A stretch of DNA of 64,000 nucleotides from Acidimicrobiia bacterium (lineage in GTDB: Bacteria; Actinomycetota; Acidimicrobiia; Acidimicrobiales; Poriferisodalaceae), in NCBI GenBank assembly GCA_022826045.1, contig JAJDVQ010000008.1, positions 1 to 64,000 of the forward strand, written 5' to 3'. The notes under the pieces are model-generated. The model made no database searches and had not been told where the DNA came from. It saw only the letters and a program-made list of their open reading frames with translations. Positions 52,536 to 60,146 of the stretch are shown here, piece after piece (position 1 is the stretch's first letter; every line of letters begins with the position of its first letter). The position numbers and the translations under genes were made by a program.

Positions 52536-53836
52536 GACGTCGTCCTTGCCGGCAGGATGCGTCGGTCATCGGCACCCGCGAGGTTGAAGCCGACGGTCTC
52601 GATCTGTGATGCGATCCGCCGCGGCATGTTCTGCGTGCGGCTCGCCGGCTCGCCGGGCCGTTGGCTGGCGTACAGCAATGTCGACTCGAAGGTGACGACG
52701 CCATCGCTGCCTCGGGGATCCTCGGTCGCCGCGATCTCGGTCACGTGCACCCCGCGCGGACCTCGTTGGGTGTGCACGACCAAGTCGACCGATTCGGCCA
52801 CGAGGTGGGTGATCGCCGCCACCGGCATGCCGCGGACCTCCGGGGCGAGCTGGCACATGAGCCGGAGCCTGCCCAGTGCCTGGCGCGCCGATCCGGCGTG
52901 GATGGTGGCGTATCCCGTCACGCCGCTGGAGAGCGTCAGCAACAGCGGGACTGCCTCGCGGTCCCGGACTTCGCCCACGATTGCAACATCCGGTGCCATC
53001 CGGAGAAAGCCGGTGACCAGACGTCTCAGGTCCACTGGCGCCCGCTCGGCGTGCCTGGGTCGGGTCTGCATGGCAGCGACATTCGGCAGCGGTATGTCGA
53101 GTTCGAACACTTCCTCGGCGGTGACGACGCGCAGATGCGGTTCGAGTTCGGCGGCGCAGCATCCGAGCAGCGTCGTCTTGCCGCTGCCGGGTGCCCCTGC
53201 GAACAGGATCGACAACCGGGCGCGCACAGCGGCACTGAGGAATTCTCCGATCTCGTCGCTCAGCGTGCCGTTGGCTGCCAGGTCGTCCAGGCTCGAGAAC
53301 GGGATCCCGGTGAACTTGCGGATGTTGAAGATCAGGTTGCCGCCGCGGCCGATGTCTGGGTGAACGATGTGGAGCCTCGCGCCGTCGTCGAGCTGAGCGT
53401 CCTGAAGACCCTCCCCGGGATCCAGCTTGCGATGCGACGCTGTCGCGTCGTCGATAATGCGCGTCAGGGTGCGCCGGACGTGCTCGCTGTCGTGGAAGAC
53501 CTCGGTGTGAGGACCGCAGGGTCCGCGGTGGCGCTTGACGAAGACCTCGTGCGGCGCGTTGACCATGATCTCCCACACGTCGGCGTCATCGAGCAGCGCT
53601 TCGAGCGGCCCGTACCCCAGCAGGTCGCGCCGGACCCGGTCGGCGAGCGCATCGGCATCGGTCACTGCGCGGCTGCGAACCCCGCGCTTGAAGTCGAGAT
53701 TCCACTTCCGGATCTCCTCATGCGCGAGCGTCCTGATTGCCGCGTCCGCCCCCGGCGCACGGGGATCCACCCCGCAATGACGAGCCCGTTCCGACACCGC
53801 GCGCTCGATCTCTGCAAGCGCTTCGAGATCCGTCAT
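52532..53836 (-). CDS. tadA: Tad pilus secretion ATPase TadA (CpaF)
   Basis: 434 residues of the GSPII/VirB11 ATPase family. YGPLEALLDDADVWEIMVN starts the N-terminal domain; Walker A is GAPGSGKTTLLG, the Asp box VVTAEEVFELDI, Walker B PDVAIVGEVRDREA, and the His box TGYATIHAGSA. It drives pilin assembly from the cytoplasm. ATG 53836, 19 bases after cpaB. The operon lacks a TadZ/CpaE gene and a prepilin peptidase in this window. Confidence 0.93.
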   Translation of the reverse strand: MTDLEALAEIERAVSERARHCGVDPRAPGADAAIRTLAHEEIRKWNLDFKRGVRSRAVTDADALADRVRRDLLGYGPLEALLDDADVWEIMVNAPHEVFVKRHRGPCGPHTEVFHDSEHVRRTLTRIIDDATASHRKLDPGEGLQDAQLDDGARLHIVHPDIGRGGNLIFNIRKFTGIPFSSLDDLAANGTLSDEIGEFLSAAVRARLSILFAGAPGSGKTTLLGCCAAELEPHLRVVTAEEVFELDIPLPNVAAMQTRPRHAERAPVDLRRLVTGFLRMAPDVAIVGEVRDREAVPLLLTLSSGVTGYATIHAGSARQALGRLRLMCQLAPEVRGMPVAAITHLVAESVDLVVHTQRGPRGVHVTEIAATEDPRGSDGVVTFESTLLYASQRPGEPASRTQNMPRRIASQIETVGFNLAGADDRRILPARTTS

Positions 53837-53855
53837 GGCGCGATCTCCCCCCGGA

Positions 53856-54548
53856 TCACGGGATGCCCCAGGTCCGGATCAGGGTGACGGCGCCCGCATC
53901 CGCGGCTGCGGCCACATCGGTCGCAACCGAGAGATCGCGCACCTGCAGCGTGATCGTGACGGTGGCCGCGAGATGCTGCGCGTCGGATCGGTCGTCGACG
54001 TCGAGCACTCTGGCATCGCTCGCCACTACCGCTGCTTCCATCGACTCGGAGTGATGGGTGGCTACCACCTCCACCCGCTCTCCCGGCCCGAGCAGCCCGT
54101 TGAGCGCGCGAGAGCGGTCGAGCTCGACAGAGATCGCATAGCCCCCCTGCGCGGCCCGCGCGAAGCGAGGCGAGGTGACGTCGCTGCGCGTCAGCAGTTC
54201 GCCGGGGTGCACGGCGCCCACGATGAGATTGCCGACGACATCGTCTCGGTTGTCGAACACCGTGGCGGCAACTTCGGCCGGCAGTCGGATCGGCACGAGG
54301 GCAACGTCGGCAGCATCGACGGTGACACCGGGCGCGAGTTGCGTCCGGGCTATGGCGAAATACGTTTGGGGCTCAGCAGCAGATTGCTCGAACGCCCACC
54401 ACAGCCCCGCCGCTGCGACCCCGCACAGCGCGGCGCCGGCGACGACTCGCGTGCGAGCATCGCGCCTCGATGTGCCGGCGCCGCTCCGTGGCTCCGTCGC
54501 AGCCATCCCGGCGCGGTGACCGGCCGACAGCATGGGTTCGCGAGACAC
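53856..54548 (-). CDS. cpaB: CpaB-like SAF-domain pilus protein
   Basis: 230 residues if begun at GTG 54548; ATG 54533 or ATG 54506 are alternatives. One membrane segment (about 34-53) is followed by a SAF domain (about 60-125; IARTQLAPGVTVDAADVALV, AVHPGELLTRSDV) and a beta-rich end. CpaB/RcpC proteins stabilise the Tad pilus at the cell envelope. First gene after the TTGACA promoter. Confidence 0.82.
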   Translation of the reverse strand: MSREPMLSAGHRAGMAATEPRSGAGTSRRDARTRVVAGAALCGVAAAGLWWAFEQSAAEPQTYFAIARTQLAPGVTVDAADVALVPIRLPAEVAATVFDNRDDVVGNLIVGAVHPGELLTRSDVTSPRFARAAQGGYAISVELDRSRALNGLLGPGERVEVVATHHSESMEAAVVASDARVLDVDDRSDAQHLAATVTITLQVRDLSVATDVAAAADAGAVTLIRTWGIP

Positions 54549-54625
54549 GCCGAGAACATAGCCAAGTGAGCGTGAAAGGACAAGAAATTAAATGAAAACA
54601 GTAGAAATATTTCCAATGTGTCGCA

Positions 54626-54655
54626 TAGATATGGCGATACAGCGCGCAATGTCAA
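54626..54655 (-). promoter_or_regulatory. Strong vegetative-type promoter for the Tad operon
   Basis: On the minus strand TTGACA (54655-54650, perfect -35) and TATCTA (54631-54626) are 18 bases apart. Transcription would start near 54619 and run into cpaB. It lies in the 217-bp gap that also serves the divergent HTH gene. Confidence 0.65.
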
Positions 54656-54765
54656 TGATCTATGTCGAAATGCACGATGCCTCGAGGCGTGCCCACTAGC
54701 GTTGCCGTCAAGAGATCGGCAGTGTTCCGGCCGCGTCATCGGCCAAGGGACTGCAAGGAGCGATC

Positions 54766-55068
54766 ATGCCCGACGAGCCGGAGGAGCCAGACGACAACGG
54801 CGCAATGAGCCAAGTCGCGTACGAGGACATCACTTGGCTGTCCACGCTGAAGGCAGCGGATCGCATGGGCATCACGACGCGGACCCTGTACCGCTTCATC
54901 GACCGCGGCGACCTGTCCGCCTACCGCTTCGGGCGCGTGATCCGCTTGCGTCTGTCCGACGTCGACGGGTTCATCGAACAGTGCAGGGTCGAGCCGGGAA
55001 GCCTCGAGCACCTCTATCCCGAAGCGCGCCCGGACGATCCTGACGAGAACGACGAAGAACCCGAGTAG
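54766..55068 (+). CDS. Excisionase/BldC-fold helix-turn-helix DNA-binding protein
   Basis: 100 residues. An acidic N-terminus precedes a MerR/HTH_17 winged helix (about 20-72): LSTLKAADRMGITTRTLYRF, IDRGDLSAYRFGRVIRLRLS. The acidic tail is DDPDENDEEPE. It starts at ATG 54766 with AAGGAG 7 bases upstream. Divergent from the Tad operon, so a role in its control is plausible but unproved. Not associated with an integrase here, so excisionase function is unlikely. Confidence 0.82.
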   Translation: MPDEPEEPDDNGAMSQVAYEDITWLSTLKAADRMGITTRTLYRFIDRGDLSAYRFGRVIRLRLSDVDGFIEQCRVEPGSLEHLYPEARPDDPDENDEEPE

Positions 55069-55079
55069 ATCGACGGCGT

Positions 55080-55889
55080 TTGAGCAACCCCGAGTTTCCG
55101 CCGCCCGCTGACGCTGGCGTGCCAGGGGGCGTGTGGAGCACGATCAGCCCGCGATTCGCATTGCGACCCGATTGGCATCGTTCGGCGACCCCGCGCCTGT
55201 GGCCGGCCGGGCTCGCGTTGCTCTTCCTCATCGGCCTCGGCGGTTCGATCGCGCTGCTGATGGTCTCATTCGCAGCGGGAAACGTGGGCTTCGAGAACAC
55301 GCTGGCGGACGAACTGCTCGAGCGGCCCGTGGTGGAGCAGTTCGTGCTGGTGGCGCTCTTCGCGCCCGTGCTCGAGGAGTTCCTGTTCCGGCTCCCGCTG
55401 GTCGGCCGCCTTCGCGTGGGAATGCTGGCAGCCGTCGGCGCGATCGGCTTCCTCAACTTCGCGGTCGGCGGCGGAGCGGTACTGGCCGTCGCCGCGCTGT
55501 TCGGCGCCGTCACGATTGCGTGCGGTGTTCTGTGGATCCAGTCCCTGATCGTCGGTGCGTCGGCGGGGGATGGCGATGCCGATGCAGCGCCGGCGAGTCG
55601 CCCGTGGCGCGAAGGCGTCGCCCACTGGTGGGAGGGGCACCCGCGTTGGCCCATGTGGATCGCGTTGGCGGCGTTCGGGCTGGTGCACCTCAGCAACTAC
55701 GAGGTGAACTGGTCCGCTGCGGCGGTCGTCGTGGCGCCGCTCGTTGTCAGCCCGCAGCTGTGGCTGGGCCTGATGTTCACGGTCGCGCGCGTGCGCTACG
55801 GATGGTGGGCCGGTTTGGTCCTCCACGCAGTCCACAACTTGGCTGTCTGGGGCGTTTCGGGCTTGCTCAGCGAACTCGGGCTGTCGTAG
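55080..55889 (+). CDS. CPBP-family intramembrane protease
   Basis: 269 residues from TTG 55080. About seven membrane helices. The three ABI/CPBP motifs are present: EEFLFRLPL (EExxxR), FGLVHLSNYE (FxxxH) and VLHAVHNLAVW (HxxxN), so a glutamate-type membrane protease site looks intact. Substrate unknown. The start TTG has no other ATG or GTG before the first helix; it lies 11 bases after the HTH gene stop. Confidence 0.82.
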   Translation: MSNPEFPPPADAGVPGGVWSTISPRFALRPDWHRSATPRLWPAGLALLFLIGLGGSIALLMVSFAAGNVGFENTLADELLERPVVEQFVLVALFAPVLEEFLFRLPLVGRLRVGMLAAVGAIGFLNFAVGGGAVLAVAALFGAVTIACGVLWIQSLIVGASAGDGDADAAPASRPWREGVAHWWEGHPRWPMWIALAAFGLVHLSNYEVNWSAAAVVVAPLVVSPQLWLGLMFTVARVRYGWWAGLVLHAVHNLAVWGVSGLLSELGLS

Positions 55890-55939
55890 ACCACCACTGC
55901 CTGCGAGTGCCTCCGAGACAGCAGCTGCCGCTCAGCATC

Positions 55940-57442
55940 GTGGCCCGCCAATTCAGCGGTTCGGCGCTTGACCTATCGGTACCCTTGCTGGCCGAGCGGG
56001 ACCCGAGCACGTTGCAGATATTCGACACGATGACGCGGCGCAAGACCGCCTTCGTCCCGCGAACGCCGGGCGAAGTCTCGATGTATGTGTGCGGGCCGAC
56101 GGTCTATGACGTGCCGCACCTGGGCCATGGCCGCACTGCGCTGACCTACGACGTCATCCGGCGCTACTTGGAGTGGGCAGGGTTCGATGTGACGCTGGCG
56201 TCCAATGTCACCGACATCGACGACAAGATCGTGGAGCGGGCTCAGCGCGAAGGGCGCACCGAGGCCGACGTGGCGACGGAGTTCACGGACGCCTATGACG
56301 CCCAGATGGATCGGCTCGGCGTGCTGCCGCCTGATTCTCGTCCCCGCGCCACGCACTTCATCCACCAGATGATCGACGTGATCTCCGAACTGCTGTCCAT
56401 CGGAGCCGCGTACGAGGTGGCGGGCAAGGGCGTGTACTTCGCAGTTGACTCGACCCCTGGATACGGACAGCTCGCGGGCCGCACGCTGCCCCAACTCAAC
56501 GCTGATGCCGGTGCGCGCATCGATGTCGACCCGGACAAACGCTCGCCGCTCGACTTCGCATTGTGGAAAGCAGCCCAGCCGGGCGAGCCTCGATGGGACA
56601 CCCCATGGGGGGAGGGACGGCCCGGTTGGCACACCGAGTGCGTGGCGATGTCGCTCAGCGCGCTCGGGCCCGGCTTCGACATCCACGGCGGCGGAGACGA
56701 TCTGGTCTTCCCGCATCACCAGAACGAATGGGCGCAGGTGACGGCTACGGGCGAACCGTTCGCCCGGTACTGGGTGCACAGCGCGATGGTGAATGTCGGC
56801 AGCGAGAAGATGGCCAAGTCCCTCGGCAACTACACGCAGCTTGCCGACGCGATCGACGAAGCCGGCGCTCGCGCCGTGCGATTGCTGGTGCTGCAGACGC
56901 ACTACCGCAGGACGATGGAGATGGGTCCAGAGGCGCTCGACGCGGCCCGCAGCGCCGTCGGCCGGCTCGATGCCTTCGCTCGCCGAGCCGCCGCAGCGGG
57001 CATCTCGCCCGAGGAGTGGGCCGCAGCACGGCGGCCCGACATTGAGAGCGTGGCTGCCGCGGGGCTCGACATCGAGGCCGCACATGCATTTGCGGCAGCC
57101 ATGGACGACGACTTCGCTACGCCCACGGCGCTCGATGTCGTCTTCCGCTTGGTGCGCCGTGCGAATGCTGCGCTCGATGCATCCGCTGACGGCGCGGCGC
57201 GTGACGCCGCGACGGCGCTGCACCTGCTCGGAGTGCTCGGACTCGAGGCCGGCGGCGAGGGCGAAGAGACCGCGACGGTCAACGGGCTGACCGATGTCGA
57301 GGTGGAGGCACTGCTCGGCGAGCGGGCAGCGGCGCGCGCTGCACGAGACTTCTCCACTGCCGACCGGATACGTGACGAACTCACCGCGAGCGGCATCGTG
57401 GTCTCTGACAGTCCCGACGGGGCGACCTGGCACCGAGGCTGA
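55940..57442 (+). CDS. cysS: Cysteine-tRNA ligase
   Basis: 500 residues from GTG 55940. [16 protein letters not shown] leads to the class I signature [18 protein letters not shown] (HIGH variant HLGH, with first Zn Cys). [11 protein letters not shown], the Zn ligands in HTECVAM and HHQNE, and KMSKS as KMAKSLGN follow; DALR-type C-terminal helices end the protein. It charges tRNA-Cys. The closely related MshC lacks this C-terminal part, and [18 protein letters not shown] supports CysRS. Confidence 0.95.
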   Translation: MARQFSGSALDLSVPLLAERDPSTLQIFDTMTRRKTAFVPRTPGEVSMYVCGPTVYDVPHLGHGRTALTYDVIRRYLEWAGFDVTLASNVTDIDDKIVERAQREGRTEADVATEFTDAYDAQMDRLGVLPPDSRPRATHFIHQMIDVISELLSIGAAYEVAGKGVYFAVDSTPGYGQLAGRTLPQLNADAGARIDVDPDKRSPLDFALWKAAQPGEPRWDTPWGEGRPGWHTECVAMSLSALGPGFDIHGGGDDLVFPHHQNEWAQVTATGEPFARYWVHSAMVNVGSEKMAKSLGNYTQLADAIDEAGARAVRLLVLQTHYRRTMEMGPEALDAARSAVGRLDAFARRAAAAGISPEEWAAARRPDIESVAAAGLDIEAAHAFAAAMDDDFATPTALDVVFRLVRRANAALDASADGAARDAATALHLLGVLGLEAGGEGEETATVNGLTDVEVEALLGERAAARAARDFSTADRIRDELTASGIVVSDSPDGATWHRG

Positions 57443-57477
57443 GACGCACTCCGACCTGGTGGACTGAGCGTCAGTCC

Positions 57478-58317
57478 TCAGCCGGCGCCCATGCGCTCAA
57501 GCCAGTCCTCGATGAGCCAACCCGAGATCGACATGCGGCCGCGCGGCACCGGTGGCAGGTTGTCCGCGGTGTACCAGCCGGCCTCCACTATCTCGTCAGG
57601 ATCGGGGTCGATCTCACCGGCCTCCCAGTCGCAGGTGAAACCGCACATCAGCGAATGGGGAAACGGCCAAGGCTGGCTGCCGAAGTAGCGCACGTTGCCC
57701 ACTGTGATGCCGACTTCCTCGCGGACCTCGCGGACGACGGCGTCCTCGAGGCTCTCGCCGGGTTCGACGAATCCGGCGAGCGCGCTGTAGAAGCGGCCCG
57801 GGAACTGTCGGCCCCACGCCAACAGCACTTCAGCACCTCGCTCGACCAGAACGATCATCGCGGGGCTGAGCCGCGGGAACGCCATGTGCCCGCACTTCTC
57901 GCAGATCTTGGCCCGGTCCGAGGCGTTGGTGCGGGTAGGACTCCCGCAGCGCCCGCAATAGCGATGCGTTCGCTCGAACTCCACGATCTGCGCTGCACGC
58001 CCAGCGATCTGCCAATGCTCGTCAGGAATCCGGCCATAGAGCTTCCGCAGCGGGACCGGTTCGAGGTCGCCTTCGTCCGATGCCGGGCCGTCGGCAGGGT
58101 CCAGATCGACGGCCCACACGCCCTGTCCGTCAAGCACGCCCAGGAACGCCGTCTGGGCTGAACCGTCTTCGACGGGTGAGACTGCGCCGCGCCACAGGCC
58201 GCCGCCTGGAACGGTGTACACCGTTCCCGAGCGGATCGGGATCCACACGCTCGACGTGTCGTCGAGGTCTGCGGGCGGCTGCGTCAAGACCGTGAACACA
58301 GGCCAAGTTGAGCACAC
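57478..58317 (-). CDS. nudC: NAD(+) diphosphatase (NADH pyrophosphatase), Nudix family
   Basis: 279 residues. A zinc ribbon (CGRCGSPT and CEKCGH), the Nudix box spread over GFVEPGES and REVREEVGI, and the NudC-specific SQPWPFPHSLM are all intact. It splits NAD(H) to NMN(H) and AMP and can remove NAD caps from RNA. Start GTG 58317 is used; GTG 58299 is equally possible. Lies downstream of lexA on the same strand with hairpin repeats between. Confidence 0.93.
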   Translation of the reverse strand: MCSTWPVFTVLTQPPADLDDTSSVWIPIRSGTVYTVPGGGLWRGAVSPVEDGSAQTAFLGVLDGQGVWAVDLDPADGPASDEGDLEPVPLRKLYGRIPDEHWQIAGRAAQIVEFERTHRYCGRCGSPTRTNASDRAKICEKCGHMAFPRLSPAMIVLVERGAEVLLAWGRQFPGRFYSALAGFVEPGESLEDAVVREVREEVGITVGNVRYFGSQPWPFPHSLMCGFTCDWEAGEIDPDPDEIVEAGWYTADNLPPVPRGRMSISGWLIEDWLERMGAG

Positions 58318-58342
58318 TGCCGTGTCCCCGGCTGAGGCCGCC

Positions 58343-58404
58343 GTGTCTGATGGTCCGTCGCTACAGGCGACGCAGTGTCTGATGATCCGTCGCTACAGGC
58401 GACG
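58343..58404. repeat. Tandem duplicate of a hairpin at the lexA 3' end
   Basis: A 30-bp unit occurs at 58343-58372 and 58375-58404 with one mismatch. Each holds CGTCGC-TACAG-GCGACG, a 6-bp stem with 5-base loop. The second copy contains the lexA stop. The pair could act as an mRNA-stabilising or terminating structure between lexA and nudC. Confidence 0.75.
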
Positions 58405-59049
58405 GATGACCGTCACGACCTTGCCGTAGATGGTGACCTCGTCGGCGGCGCAGACGATCGGGCGGTGATCGGGATTGGCCGGCTCGAGAACGATGTCGTC
58501 GCCGGAGAGCCGGAGCCGCTTGACAGTGCCTTCCTCGCCATTGATGCCAGCGACAACGATGTCACCGCTCTCGGCGTCTGGCTGGTGCCGAGCGACGACG
58601 TAGTCGCGGTCCCAGATGCCGGCATTGATCATCGAATCGCCCCGGATTCGCAACATGAACAGCTCGCCGCTGCCGGTGAAGTCCGCCGGCAGGGGAAGCA
58701 GTTCTTCCACGTTCTGCTGGGCCAATACATCGGTTCCCGCCGCCACGTCGCCGATGAGGGGAACGTGCCGCGTGGGCCTCCGCTCTCCCTTGACACCTGT
58801 CTGCCAGTCGAAGTTGACGATGAGCGCTCTCGGCCGTGACGGATCTCGCCGGATCCAGCCATCTGCCTCCAGCGCCCGCAGATGCCGGTGCACGGTCGCA
58901 GGCGAGCGGAGCTCGACTTCCTCGCCGATCTCACGCACCGACGGGGGATAGCCGCGCTCGCGCTGGGTCGCGTCGATGAACTCGAGCATGGCGCGCTGGC
59001 GGTCTCCCAGATGGGCGACTCGCTGGTCGGCAGCACTGGCATTTCTCAT
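58393..59049 (-). CDS. lexA: SOS repressor LexA
   Basis: 218 residues. N-terminal winged helix (about 15-80; YPPSVREIGEEVELRS, PATVHRHLRALEADGWI) and C-terminal S24 protease: self-cleavage Ala-Gly in GDVAAGTDV, catalytic Ser in RIRGDSMINAGI and Lys in GTVKRLRL. It represses DNA-repair genes and is cut after RecA activation. ATG 59049 has GGAGGA 6 bases upstream. Two SOS boxes lie upstream, so it is autoregulated. Confidence 0.96.
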   Translation of the reverse strand: MRNASAADQRVAHLGDRQRAMLEFIDATQRERGYPPSVREIGEEVELRSPATVHRHLRALEADGWIRRDPSRPRALIVNFDWQTGVKGERRPTRHVPLIGDVAAGTDVLAQQNVEELLPLPADFTGSGELFMLRIRGDSMINAGIWDRDYVVARHQPDAESGDIVVAGINGEEGTVKRLRLSGDDIVLEPANPDHRPIVCAADEVTIYGKVVTVIRRL

Positions 59050-59124
59050 GGTGATCCTCCTGGGGTGCTGCTGCTTGCAGCAAAGCGTCCGGTGGATGGA
59101 ACTCTCGTTCCGAGCACTACACTA

Positions 59125-59158
59125 GCAACAAGTGTTCGAAATTGCGAGCATTTGTTCG
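59125..59158. promoter_or_regulatory. Two LexA-binding SOS boxes
   Basis: Against CGAACnnnnGTTCG, 59125-59138 reads GCAACAAGTGTTCG (right half perfect) and 59145-59158 reads CGAGCATTTGTTCG (one mismatch). They lie 76-109 bases upstream of the lexA start and next to the end of the RibD-C gene. Confidence 0.8.
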
Positions 59159-59163
59159 GAACC

Positions 59164-59892
59164 TCAGCTGCGGGCGCGAAGCCATCGCACGAAGAGCACG
59201 CCCTCGTGCGTGACGACTTGGGTCAGCGCGAATGCTCGCGAGGTTGACTCGGCCGCTCCGGTCGTCGGCCCATCGGCGATGCGCGGCGCCGCGGCACTGA
59301 TTGCCAGCGGAGCGTGCGTGAGATTGATCTCGTCGACAAGATCGTCAGCGAGCAGGCTCGCATTCAGCGCCGGACCGCCCTCACACAGCACCACGCTGGC
59401 GCCGCGCGCGCCGAGCTCGGCCAGCGCAGCCGTCAGGTCGACGATCTCGTCTCCGGCGCGCAGCAATTCGGCGCGGCCCTCGAATCGTGCGGCACACCAG
59501 GCATCGGCGCTGCCGGTCGTCACGATCAGCGGCAGCGGCGCCCTCGCAGGCTCCGCGTCAGTGACGAACAGCGGCAGATCCGGATCGACGCTCAGCGATC
59601 CGCTGACGACCGCGATGCGAGCACCCGAACGTCGCGCCCTCCCATACCGTTCGGCATTCGCCGTGCCAGCGCCGACGAGGATGACGTCGGCTTGGGCTCG
59701 CAAGGCAGCGAACATCGCTTTGTCGGCTGCGCCGGAGAGCCCTGCGGACAGGCCCTCCACTGCTGCGGCCCCGTCGATGCTCGCCACCATGTTGAGCAGC
59801 ACCCACGGCCTGCCGGGGTGTGGCGAGCGGGGCAGGCTGGCGGCCTGGTGCGGGTCGACAGTCTCTGCTGGCGAAGGGAACAGCCGCTGCAC
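59164..59892 (-). CDS. RibD C-terminal domain (pyrimidine reductase/DHFR-fold) protein
   Basis: 242 residues from GTG 59892. WVLLNMVASIDGAAAVEGLS, ADVILVGAGTANAERYG and VVLCEGGPALNASLLADDLV match the RibD_C fold that binds NADPH. It lacks a deaminase domain, so it may reduce a riboflavin precursor or another pteridine-like substrate. Lies upstream of lexA on the same strand; its stop is 5 bases beyond the second SOS box. Confidence 0.85.
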   Translation of the reverse strand: MQRLFPSPAETVDPHQAASLPRSPHPGRPWVLLNMVASIDGAAAVEGLSAGLSGAADKAMFAALRAQADVILVGAGTANAERYGRARRSGARIAVVSGSLSVDPDLPLFVTDAEPARAPLPLIVTTGSADAWCAARFEGRAELLRAGDEIVDLTAALAELGARGASVVLCEGGPALNASLLADDLVDEINLTHAPLAISAAAPRIADGPTTGAAESTSRAFALTQVVTHEGVLFVRWLRARS

Positions 59893-59956
59893 GCGACGAG
59901 TCTGCCACCGTGGGCCTCAGAGCAAGCTCTGCATGAACGCACTGGTGCACAAGGGC

Positions 59957-60007
59957 TGCGGACAACGTGTCCACAGCCCTGCACAGCTGTGCACAGGATT
60001 ATCCCCA
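59957..60007. promoter_or_regulatory. Cluster of DnaA-box-like sites and a 14-bp palindrome upstream of nrdJ
   Basis: TGCGGACAA (59957-59965, reverse box), GTGTCCACA (59967-59975) and TTATCCCCA (59999-60007) each match a DnaA box at 8 of 9 bases. Between them TGCACAGCTGTGCA (59980-59993) is a perfect palindrome. The cluster is 140-190 bases upstream of the nrdJ start. Confidence 0.5.
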
Positions 60008-60146
60008 TGAAAGTCCTGGCAATGCTCACTTCCATTCCACAGTCGAGCGGCCGTAGGGTGCGGCTGGCAGCCGCCTTCCACCCCGGCGGCCGCAATGGCG
60101 CGGGTCGAAACGAAGTGACACCGCGCGCCGAGGGGAGCGGCGGCAG

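Noticed and set aside
54766-55068. Treating the HTH protein as a phage excisionase
   Set aside because: No integrase, att pair or phage gene is nearby, and its fold is shared with chromosomal BldC-like regulators.
59893-60146. Search for a cobalamin riboswitch or NrdR box before the B12-dependent reductase
   Set aside because: No B12-box-like core and no ACACWATAT-type NrdR repeat was recognised by eye; the region fits DnaA-like sites better.
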